From Diphasiastrum complanatum (taxonomy: Eukaryota > Streptophyta > Lycopodiopsida > Lycopodiales > Lycopodiaceae): DNA of 60,000 nucleotides. A model generated the notes under the pieces. That model was given only the letters and a program-made list of their open reading frames with translations, was not told where the DNA came from and did no database searches. Made by a program: the position numbers and the translations under genes. Location: assembly GCA_029204225.1 (NCBI GenBank), contig CM055097.1, positions 66,935,459 to 66,995,458 of the forward strand, in the 5' to 3' direction. Positions 51,433 through 60,000 of this stretch are shown one piece after another; the first letter of the stretch is position 1; each line of letters begins with the position of its first letter.

Positions 51433-53604
51433 ATGGATCCTTTGATTGTTTTGGGGGTTTTGATGTGCTTGCTGGCCTCAGCTTATCAGCTGGGAACCCT
51501 GAGAGGACAAAAGAAGCTCAAGCCTGAGGAAAGCAGCAAGAAGAAGAAGAAAGAGAAAGAAGAGGAAGAAAGCAATGAGGAAGAGGCAGACTCTGGAGGG
51601 GATCTAAACAAAAAGGAGACGAAGAAGAAGGAGGTAACGGATCCTGACTGGGAATGGCCAGCTTACGATGAGTGGTATTCGCGCATTAACTTGAATCGTG
51701 AGCGCAAGCTGAGAACCACTTCAGATAAAGAGGAGTCGAAACAAATTCCGTTCGAAGTGGTCTACGAGCGACAAGAAGGCTGGCCAGATAAAGTCTGGGT
51801 CACCCTCTTCTCATCCTACCTCATCGGAATTGTCAAAGATTGCTTGCCTTTCAACAAGCAAGTGTTTCTGGAGAAGCCAAGAATCAAAGGTGAAGAGCTC
51901 TTTCTCGCGATTGACAAACTACGCAACTATCAACTCCCAGAAACTGGAGACAAAGCTGCGAGGCTGCATCTGAGCCATTTGATGCGCTTTCTTGAGATGG
52001 AATACAAAGACACATTGGTGCACTATGAACGGATGCAGCGCGAGGGCACCACCTCTTGGGAAATGCTGTGGGCTTTTCTTACTCCTGGACAGAAGGTCCT
52101 CTACCATTGCAACATGTCTGGTGAGCAGGTGTGTGCCATCGTCCATGGGCTGTGGTACCACAAAGATATGACTGGAAAGAATCTTCATGTGGAGCTAGAC
52201 GTGATGGACTACAATGGCCAAAGCTACCGCAAGTGCATGATAGAGCGCACCATTCCAGAATTCAAGAATGAGCGCCCCTTCACTTCGCTCCCTGTACGCC
52301 CAATGAGGTTTGTTGAGCAACGGGAACGGATGGAATCTGTGTTCCTAGCTAATGGCCACAAGTTCTATAAGCTCTCAACGCAACCTCATTGCTTCATGCA
52401 ATTTGAGGGCTCCCTTCTGCGCCTCGATTTCATTCCTGGGACAAATTGCAGACAAATTTTGAAACATAAGGCCGATGGTCGCGTGATGATTGATTTGTGG
52501 AGCTTTGCGAGGATGAATCCCGGGTACCCCATGAATTATGCACGGCCACCTACTTCCTGCGAGACTTGTATATCCACTGATGAGCCAGAGGACGAAGGCC
52601 TGATGCTCGCTCCTGCCATAGTGTATGGATTCTCCTTCAGCCTAAAGCAGTGGGGTTGCTTCCAAGTCACTGGGTTCAGTGAAATCTCATTTGATGATTA
52701 CGCCTTTGAGCGCCATTTGGTGATAAAGAATGAGGCGCAAAAGAACATGATTCTTGGGCTAGTGACCCAGTACATAGGAGGCCCAGAGCCAGCAAACAGT
52801 ATATCTGCCACAACAAACAGGACTCAGCAGATAGACTTCATATCCAACAAGGGGGAAGGCTGTATTTTCCTCTGCTATGGTCCGCCTGGCACAGGAAAAA
52901 CCCTTACTGCGGAATCTGTTGCAGAGAAGCTGCACCGACCGCTCTGGCCTGTTAGCGCTTCAGAATTGGGCTCAACACCAGGTGATCTCGAATCCAAACT
53001 TCTTCAGATCTTGGACATTGCATCCTCCTGGCGTGCTGTCCTCCTCCTGGATGAGGCGGATATCTATCTAGAACAGCGAGCTTCGGGTGGCGACCCGTTG
53101 CGCACTACTATGACTGGCATCTTTCTGCGCCTCCTTGAGTACTACCGGGGTGTGCTATTTCTCACCACCAACCGCGTGATGGCCTTTGATGATGCCTTCT
53201 GCTCGCGAATCTCCATGTTTTTGCGCTATCACCCCCTCTCCTCTGCCGAACGTGCCAAGGTTTGGGGCAACTTTCTGGGACGCGCTGGCCTTACCATTGA
53301 TTGTGATGAATTGGGCAGGTTTTGTGAGCACGAGCTGAATGGTCGCGATATCAGAAACTGCATTCGGACAGCACACACCTGGGCTAAGAGCTGCTGCGAG
53401 CAACTGAGCAGCACCCACGTGCTTAAAGTTGTGGAGATGGTGGAAGGTTTCCGGGACGATCTGGAGAACGCTCTACATGACGAGACTCACAAAGAGCCTC
53501 GCTTCTCGTCCATCTTGTCAAAACTACAAAATGGCACCCACCACCCAGCCCAGCAGCTGCAGCTTGATGGAGATGCTGCAGGGAATGGGACAAACTGTGG
53601 ATGA
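51433..53604 (+). CDS. AAA+ ATPase with fungal-type DUF7025-like domain
   Basis: 723 codons, no introns, ATG at GATAATGG. An N-terminal hydrophobic segment (residues about 2-21, PLIVLGVLMCLLASAY) is a probable membrane anchor, and a very Lys/Glu-rich linker follows (25-70). The middle (about 200-340) reads EMLWAFLTPGQKVLYHC, MDYNGQSYRKCMIERTIPEF, RPFTSLPVRPMRF and later GRVMIDLWSFARMNP, the pattern I know from DUF7025 in fungal AAA proteins. The AAA core has Walker A GPPGTGKT (483-490), Walker B LLLDEAD (537-543), sensor 1 TTN (578-580), arginine finger SRI near R592 and sensor 2 GRDIRN (637-642). All ATPase residues are present. The substrate is unknown; other AAA proteins remodel proteins. 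The gene is GC-richer than its surroundings and is the only intact cellular gene here. Horizontal origin is inferred, not shown. Confidence 0.9.
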   Translation: MDPLIVLGVLMCLLASAYQLGTLRGQKKLKPEESSKKKKKEKEEEESNEEEADSGGDLNKKETKKKEVTDPDWEWPAYDEWYSRINLNRERKLRTTSDKEESKQIPFEVVYERQEGWPDKVWVTLFSSYLIGIVKDCLPFNKQVFLEKPRIKGEELFLAIDKLRNYQLPETGDKAARLHLSHLMRFLEMEYKDTLVHYERMQREGTTSWEMLWAFLTPGQKVLYHCNMSGEQVCAIVHGLWYHKDMTGKNLHVELDVMDYNGQSYRKCMIERTIPEFKNERPFTSLPVRPMRFVEQRERMESVFLANGHKFYKLSTQPHCFMQFEGSLLRLDFIPGTNCRQILKHKADGRVMIDLWSFARMNPGYPMNYARPPTSCETCISTDEPEDEGLMLAPAIVYGFSFSLKQWGCFQVTGFSEISFDDYAFERHLVIKNEAQKNMILGLVTQYIGGPEPANSISATTNRTQQIDFISNKGEGCIFLCYGPPGTGKTLTAESVAEKLHRPLWPVSASELGSTPGDLESKLLQILDIASSWRAVLLLDEADIYLEQRASGGDPLRTTMTGIFLRLLEYYRGVLFLTTNRVMAFDDAFCSRISMFLRYHPLSSAERAKVWGNFLGRAGLTIDCDELGRFCEHELNGRDIRNCIRTAHTWAKSCCEQLSSTHVLKVVEMVEGFRDDLENALHDETHKEPRFSSILSKLQNGTHHPAQQLQLDGDAAGNGTNCG

Positions 53605-54540
53605 ATGAGTCAAGATCTTGCCCATCACTATACATATATAAATACATAGATTCCTGCTATCAAATTTGAAGGATTCTTTAATAGTAAAAGAATCTATCCA
53701 TCCTAATATATGGAGGTGGACTCCTCAAAGATGAACTCGAGTCAAACAATAAACGATGACTCTTACAAGAATTTAGGTAAGATTAAAATATTTTGAAGAA
53801 GTATAGCCAAATGCATAGGTTAGATGGTGATTTGCCTTCGTTTGCTTAGCCAGAGTTTGAAGCTTCTCCGTCCCCCTTTGAGATTAATATTGATCGTTCT
53901 AATGTGCACTATTATGATCATTGCTGGTTTATACTAAATTTCCTTGTTATCAAAAGATAATCTATACCTATTGTGTTTTGTTTCGCTTCTGTGTTTGTGC
54001 CATTAACTTGAATCTTCTTGTGATTCTCCATTTTGTAGCCTTATGCACAAGTTTTATTTTGCTTTGAATCTTAGGATAGACACCTGATTCATAATTTCTC
54101 AGCTATTTTTTTGTGGTTAACATGGATACGTTGCCCATTCATTCTATGTAGTAGAGAAAATCTATGCAAGCGATTCAAATGGTTGACAATACATTTTATT
54201 AGTGCTTCACCCTCTGGGTGCATTGAAGCCAATCCTTCATGATAATGTCGAGTGTGAGACACAATATTTAGGGTTGTCGCCATCTCTGGTATGCTAATTT
54301 GACTGAACCAAGCAAAGGAATGTTCCTATGCTATGCTTGTTAATTGGAAGTAAATCGGTAAGGCTTGCATAGTATTTGCGCCTATGTTTCTTTAATATGA
54401 TACTCATCTTTGGTTTCTCATAAGCTCTTTCTCAATCTTTCCAATCTCGTGAATACCTTAAGACTTACCATCTTATCAATCACCAATAGTCTCTACTATA
54501 TGTACACTCTTCATTAGTCAATAAATGATGATAACTACAA
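53605..54540. other. 3' UTR and spacer after AAA gene
   Basis: After TGA at 53602-53604, an AATAAA lies at 53748-53753 and could serve as polyadenylation signal. The rest is AT-rich without recognisable genes or repeats. Confidence 0.45.
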
Positions 54541-54548
54541 TGATGGGA

Positions 54549-55796
54549 TTAGAGTTTAGTCAGCCTCCAAGAAGCCACTAACCATGTGACATGGCAAAGT
54601 TTGTTGGAGATATATTTCCAATCGATATGACTCGATCTAAAAGGAATCCTAGTCTGCTTTCCAAGGATGCAACTATGGCAGATAGGGAGATCGGCTTTAG
54701 CATAAGGATAGTCGAGATCAAGTATTAGGGATTGTCTAGACATGTTCGAAACAGATGCATAATTAAAGTGTCCTAAGCGATGATGCCATAGTAATGCTTT
54801 ATTGAAAAGAAAAAAGGTTTTCAAAGCTTGACTAGAATCAGAATAACAATGTGCCAATCGATCATATGTTGAGTAGTTCTGAAATCTAGAAACCACGAAT
54901 CATCCAAATTCGTGTAGCTGTCTTTGACCATAAAAGCGCCTTCGTCCATTTCGACTTCGGGAGATGTTGTAACTGTATTTGCTTGTTGATCAGGTTGCTT
55001 GGCTGCATTCTTCACTTTGAGAATTCGGCAATTCTGGATCTCATGGTTATTGCGTTTGCAATACCTGCAAAACATCTTCTTTTTCGACGAATGTGGATTC
55101 GATGATTGTTCTTGACTTTGAGTCTGTTTCTAATTCGATGTAGACTGCTTGGAGCTTTTCTTCTTCTATTGTTTCAAGCCCTTGTTGACATATAGAGCAT
55201 GAGACGAAGAGGTAGACGAAGTGTCTTGACTTCTTCGATTATCTTCTTGCAGCAACATAGCGATAACTCTAGTAAGAGTTAAATCTGAGTGTGTCGTGAT
55301 GATCATTACCCAGTTCTCGTATGTAGAGGACAGACTTGAAAGCAATGTCATGATTGTGTCTTGATCATCTATGACTGATCCGACAGCGGCCATCTGTTGC
55401 AAGAGATTCTTAAACTGGTTAATATGATTATGAAGAGAATCATTATTCGACATCTTGAGTGTGAAAAATTTCCTTCTAAGGTGTAACTTGGTAGTTAGTC
55501 TCTCACATCATATATTGAGCTCAGGATGTCCCAAACTTCTTTTGAAGTTTTGGCTTTAGCTATGTGTCCAATCTGCGTATCTGATATATTGAGGATGATA
55601 AGCACAAAAGCTTTACCATCATTCAATATTCACTTTGAGTCTTTTGTGTCATCTTCAAATTTCACTTCGATACCTATAACAACATCCCACAACTCATTGG
55701 CGATAAGCAAGGTCTTCATCTTAAATTTCCATGAATGACAATTGGATCCATTCAGCTTGTCTGCGCGATAAGACCAGCTTTACTTTGAGAATCCAT
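54549..55796 (-). pseudogene. copia gag, zinc knuckle, protease and GAG-pre-integrase relic
   Basis: Minus-strand order: ATG GAT TCT start at about 55796; gag with KLNGSNCHSWKFKMKTLLIAN; DIL...YDVRD; gag middle at 55166-55453 (SLHNHINQFKNLLQQMAAVG, SLSSTYENWVMIIT); zinc knuckle CRYCKRNNHEIQNC (intact); protease site decayed to WFLDFRTTQHM; GAG-pre-integrase HHRLGHFNYASVSNMSRQS...CHSCILGKQTRIPFRSSH. Integrase and the rest are lost at about 54549-54620. It belongs to the same family as 1-1931, and the two copies carry different inactivating changes. Confidence 0.87.
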
Positions 55797-55972
55797 CTGG
55801 AACTTTAGATTGTTGCTGTTAAGAGAGATATCGTGTTGCGTTACAATTGGAAATCAATTCTCTGATACCGAAACAAATTGATTCAAACTGAAGAATAATT
55901 TGATGTCGCAAAAGATATCAAGTACAAGAGCTTGTGCTCTGATATAGTATTAGGCCTTGAATAAGAATCAAC

Positions 55973-55984
55973 GCTCTGATACCA
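55973..55984 (-). promoter_or_regulatory. copia primer-binding site, minus strand
   Basis: Reverse complement reads TGGTATCAGAGC next to a terminal CA. Marks the LTR edge at 55984/55985. Confidence 0.88.
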
Positions 55985-57053
55985 TGTTGGAAAGAGGTGT
56001 GTAAAAGATAGGCCTAAAAGAATCGAATAAAAATAATTTGATTGACAAGAAAGAAAACTTATCGTGCGCAACGGAATAAACTATCTTCCTCTTTCTTCAT
56101 GCATAAAACATTGAATTATCAAACAAATAATCTATCATGAAGAATTATAGAAATGCATACATTCTGAGACAAAGCTGAACATAATAAAATGATAGTATTG
56201 ATTCACTATGAAAGTGAAACAGATGTAAATGAGTACACCAAGTTTGCGGATCAAAATCGCGTACTCTAGGCTATTTCTGAGCGACTAAAATATAAAGCTG
56301 AATTAAGCACAACTATTGATAAGCAGTAAGCATAATAGCAATCTCTAATCAACTCTAAAGAACATAGCTAGAATGCTCAAGAGTGTTCAAGCTCACAGGC
56401 TTGAGAGAGAGCTAACTATTCAATACTTGATCTGATCTGATCTGATTAGATGTTGAAATATGAACAACTATTTATACTAAGCAATTAGGTCGTCAAATGC
56501 GGCTGCCAGTTGGCTGGAGTCTGCTGACATTCATCCAGTTCTTCTCAGAAGTTACTTGCTGATAAGCAGTGACATTTGGTCGTAAACAATCTGTCTGCAT
56601 AAACGTAACTGTCACTCTGCAGAAATGAACATAAACTGCCACAGCTGACACTCTACAAAAATGAACGTGAAACTGTCATCAGAAAAAGCGACAGTGCCAC
56701 AAAAAGATGACAATGTCGGCTTTTTGCGAGAAATGCGACAGTGTCACAAAATCTCATTTCCTTAATATTTGGGATAGCCCCACATTTGTCAAAGTCATTT
56801 CTTTAACATTTGAGGCACTTTGAAAAATGCGACTCTGCATTTTCACTCGCAATTCCTGATAGGCGAAAAATGTGACACTGCATTTTTACTCGTAATTTTT
56901 AACAGTGTCATTTTAAGAGAAAATTGATTGTAGCAAAAAGGTGACAGTGTCGAGTTTTGTAGTGAGAAAATGCCTGACACTGTTGTCAAATTTTGTGTAT
57001 TTTTGTAGACTATGTAAAAACACTTGTAATTTTGCAAACTACTGTGTAAAACA
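55985..57053 (-). repeat. copia 5' LTR, right end tentative
   Basis: Same family as the LTR at 1932 (shared TGTTGGA start and GCAACGGAA region). The minus-strand TATAAATA core lies near 56466-56476. To its right, in U3, is a cluster of GACAGTGTC-like words (56575-56995). The outer end is guessed from an ACA at 57051-57053 (minus strand TGTTTTACAC). No partner LTR is present to confirm it. Confidence 0.6.
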
Positions 57054-57253
57054 CCGAAGAATCCGCAGAACTTAATAAACAGTTGGATGAAGATTAAAAA
57101 CCAATAAGTCGATTAGTAGGAAGAAGAATAATCCAACGCTACTCAATGAACGAGCGATTGAACAATCTTGTGGCCAATTGGTGGTAGGGCAAACGTTGTT
57201 GGCCTTGACTGATTAGGTTACGTAGTTGAAAAACGAGAGAGAAAAAGAGAGAG

Positions 57254-57860
57254 TTGAGAGCTAGGCCCAAATCCGGACATTGCAGGATCAATAGCAGATC
57301 AGGCGGTCATAATCAGCTCATGCTCAACCTCAAGGCCGAGCTTGATGCAGAGAAGACAACCCGACATACCTACCAATCAGATCGTCAGCACCTCGTCCTG
57401 AAATCAATGGAGCTGGAGCTGGAGCTGGAGCGAAAGTCTCTCAAGGCCCACGAGAGGTCTCCCAAAGATCATATCTACACCTTGGATCAGCGTAACATCT
57501 CTAAGGAGAAGACAGGCAGTGTAGAGAGGCCAGGAAAATTTTGCAGCCCAATAGAGACAACCCTGGAACTCCAGGGTATGCTCGATCAGATGGTCAACAC
57601 TACAAAGGAAGAGACACTAGCCGCTCAGAAACATCAAAAGAAGAGGGCCGAGTATTATAAGAATCTCTCAGCCAGGTCCATTCAACTATATACAGACCCA
57701 AAGAAAGCTCATGAGGCCATGATCATGACAAAAGATACCGAGCTGACAAACCTACGTGCCACTCTCCAGGAAGACGACTAGGCACTCAAAGATACTGACA
57801 ATGAGCTAAAAGTCCTCAAAAAGCAGTTCACCACCGTGTTGGAGTTCTCCACTACTCTAG
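57254..57860 (+). pseudogene. coiled-coil coding relic
   Basis: An open stretch of 175 codons (57254-57781) without a clear ATG. After one TAG it continues in the same frame (ALKDTDNELKVLKKQFTTVL). It is rich in Leu, Glu, Lys and Arg, with heptad-like spacing in LMLNLKAELDAEKTTRHTYQ and SMELELELERKSLKAHERS, and helical text in ELQGMLDQMVNTTKEETLAA. No known family. It is comparable in composition with the 28.6-29.5 kb relic. Confidence 0.45.
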
Positions 57861-58072
57861 ACAACAATCTTTCTTTTATTTTTCAATATCTTATTAGATT
57901 AGCTTTCTATTATTTTTCTCTTCCTCTTCCGGCTCCCCCCCTCTCTAATTCAGAACTTGTTCACATTGATCAGCTTGTATTGGAGGCCAATAAAAATATA
58001 TTTATTTTTGTCGTCCTTACTAGCTTTGTCTAAGTTTTTCTTAGGATCAATACTTCCAATTGGATCTAGATC

Positions 58073-58580
58073 ATGATGCATAAATCCCCTCTCTTCGTTC
58101 CACCTCCATGCATACCTTCATCTTCACAACAAAAACAGGTATGGTATGTGCTGAAGTACAAGCCTGCCAGATCACCAAAGATGATGTCAAATGCCCTTGC
58201 AAAGTATATCAAGCATTGTCACACAATCGCTGCCACCCTCCCAAAAGCCCTACATATCGCCTATAACGAGCTCCGCACTCTCTACTACAACTGCCAACAA
58301 TACCATTCCGCCACTCTCATTCTATGCTATAACGCGGCCATGGCACACTATAATGACATCATTTAGGATCCATCATCTCTGCATCATCTCTGACTTTCCA
58401 TTCATCGAATCCACTTCTACCATCGACTTCCAACAACTCCAACTCACATTCCCTCATTTCGACCTCCAAACTGGTGAAGACTGTACACGGTACCTGATTC
58501 AAAGCAGTTGGCCCTCTTTCTCAATTATTAAGATGATGTGTAAGAAAATTATGAGGATCCTATCAATAATGGAACATTAA
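58073..58580 (+). pseudogene. short unrecognised coding relic
   Basis: A 97-codon open stretch (58073-58366: YKPARSPKMMSNALAKYIKH, LPKALHIAYNELRTLYYNCQ) follows the coiled-coil relic after an AT-rich gap that could be an intron (57865-58070). An overlapping open stretch in another frame runs to 58580. Higher C content than the surrounding DNA hints at former coding use. No family recognised. Confidence 0.3.
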
Positions 58581-58677
58581 ATGTAGGTACAACAGCTCTC
58601 CCACACGTATGAAAAGTACACCTAAAGCCTAGTACCAAATGTAGGTACAACAGCTCCCCACACGTATGAAAAGTACA
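58579..58677. repeat. two 41-42-bp direct repeats
   Basis: AAATGTAGGTACAACAGCTC...CACACGTATGAAAAGTACA at 58579-58620 and again, one base shorter, at 58637-58677 (spacing 58 bp). Confidence 0.9.
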
Positions 58678-58699
58678 TGTCAGGCATCCAATACATCTT

Positions 58700-60000
58700 C
58701 TTGACGACTCTCAGGTCCTTGTTTTTTTTGGATTTCTGTTTTCTTGGTACTACTGTTCTTTGGCACTATTGAAACTAATCTTTGATACTCTTGTTCTTTG
58801 GTTATGTAGATACACACTCCACCTCTTGTTGTTTGGAACTGTTTTATAGTTTTTACTCAACTAATATTTTGCTTTTTTGGGACTTTTGGTACTTATAGAA
58901 GCTTATAAACAACTATTCATTTTCTATTTGAGATATATTTTTTACTATTCATTTTCTATTTGAAATATATTTTTGATACTTTTGGTACTCTATATTCTTT
59001 TCAAATAACTTTTCTTTTTGTTGTTTGGTCCTCATGAAACATTTGGTACTTATGGTGTGCAGAAAGTGTTGTTGTTTGTTGCTCTGGTGCTTTTGATAGC
59101 TTTGGTAGTTTTTAAACGTTTCTTCAATTTGTTGTTTGCAACATTTTAGTACTTTTTGATCTACTAGCATTTAGCTGTTTTGGATATTTTTTGCTCGACT
59201 GATTATTTTATCTGTGGTATTTTGATATTTTAAAAAGCTTATAAACAGCTATTTAACGTGCAATGTGCAACAACAAGACAATTTTCTGAGACTGCATTTT
59301 GACATTTTTTGGGACCCTCAACTGCCAAAGTTTGATACTATTGGTACTTGTTGATACATGTTGGTTTGCTTTTTTGCTGTAAGATTAAAGCCTTGAAGTC
59401 GTTTGCCATTGATTGGTACTAATGAAACAATATTCGGAGTGAATGTTTGTATACAAAAGAAGCGTCCTAGTTGTGTGTTGTTTAAACATAGATTGTGCGT
59501 GATGTTGATACTCGTTTCGGCCTATATGGAACTATTTTAGTGTTGTTATTGAATTGGTTGCTTTTAAGCATTAAATGGTAATTTTAGAATTTTTGAACAA
59601 TTTTTGTAGTGTTGTTGTGTTGGTGAAACTCTTAAATACCAAAGATTGGTACTACTGGAACTTATCATGTAACAATTTTGATAATCCAGACTACTAAAAT
59701 AGGTTCTTTAATACCTCGTGTCTCATTTCCATTCTAAATTATGCCAAATTGGTCTACTAAGATATATAGTGTGTACTATTTTTATTCTAAAATCTACAAC
59801 ATTTGATACTATTTTTTAAGTTTTGGTCATATTTGTAGTTTGCACAACCCGATTTGCTCTTTTTGGTACTGCTTTAGTGTTGTTACACCAATTGGTAGTA
59901 TTACTCCAATAGTCAGGTACTAATTTTAGAATTTTGGTACTGTTTTTGTGTTGGTAAGACTCTTGAATACAAAAGATTGGTACTACAAGAACTTATCGTG
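58700..60000. repeat. AT-rich repeat with TTGGTACT words and a ~330-bp unit
   Basis: TTGGTACT or close variants recur many times. A stretch at about 59553-59673 (ATTGGTACTACTGGAACTTA) recurs diverged at about 59877-60000 (ATTGGTACTACAAGAACTTA), a spacing of roughly 330 bp. The array continues off the window edge. No gene seen. Confidence 0.6.

Noticed and set aside
51433-53604. The whole contig being fungal, given the fungal-type ATPase
   Set aside because: Surrounding copia elements with initiator-Met tRNA primer sites, CACTA TNP2/DUF4218/DUF4216 and long degenerate repeat DNA are plant-like. A chimeric assembly cannot be excluded without reads.

Overview
The window reads as repeat-dominated nuclear DNA of a land plant with a large genome. 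Nearly everything is LTR retrotransposon, mostly Ty1/copia with some Ty3/gypsy, plus one CACTA (En/Spm) transposase relic. Several copia elements use a primer-binding site starting TGGTATCAGAGC, which matches the 3' end of plant initiator-Met tRNA. I cannot name the species. A seed-free plant (fern, lycophyte, bryophyte) is a guess that would suit the one intact cellular gene, a fungal-type AAA+ ATPase. No rRNA, tRNA or CRISPR features are visible.

Layout. 1-2.7 kb: 5' part of a minus-strand copia. 3.2-6.8 kb: CACTA transposase relic (TNP2, DUF4218, DUF4216) next to a broken spliced gene. 7.6-9.2 kb: minus-strand copia relic. 10.0-22.6 kb (block A): composite, tandemly arranged non-autonomous copia, interrupted at 15227-20319 by a young complete copia with 820-bp LTRs and a 5-bp target duplication. 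23-25.65 kb: broken copia pol and LTR. 26.6-31.75 kb: degenerate coding region with a histone H3-like C-terminal fold, coiled coils and a following LTR-like sequence. 31.9-38 kb: mosaic of copia and gypsy pieces in both orientations. 38171-44158: complete older copia with target duplication GAGAT but no recognisable reverse transcriptase. 44.6-51.3 kb (block B): second copy of block A without the young insertion. 51.4-53.6 kb: intact intronless 723-codon AAA+ ATPase gene. 54.5-57.05 kb: second copy of the copia family seen at the left edge. 57.25-58.6 kb: another degenerate coiled-coil region. 58.7-60 kb: AT-rich repeat with recurrent TTGGTACT and a unit of about 330 bp.

Three things stand out. 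(1) The AAA+ ATPase has the architecture of a family I know mainly from filamentous fungi, so it is a candidate for fungus-to-plant transfer. It starts about 140 bp from the end of duplicated block B. (2) A histone H3-like histone-fold fragment lies directly upstream of coiled-coil coding relics inside repeat DNA. (3) A set of copia-type elements keeps gag, the zinc knuckle and protease, but has lost or degraded integrase and reverse transcriptase and carries unrecognised coding-like modules instead. One module occurs four times in this window. The youngest such element has LTRs differing at only about three of 820 positions, so elements of this kind moved recently, presumably using enzymes supplied from elsewhere.
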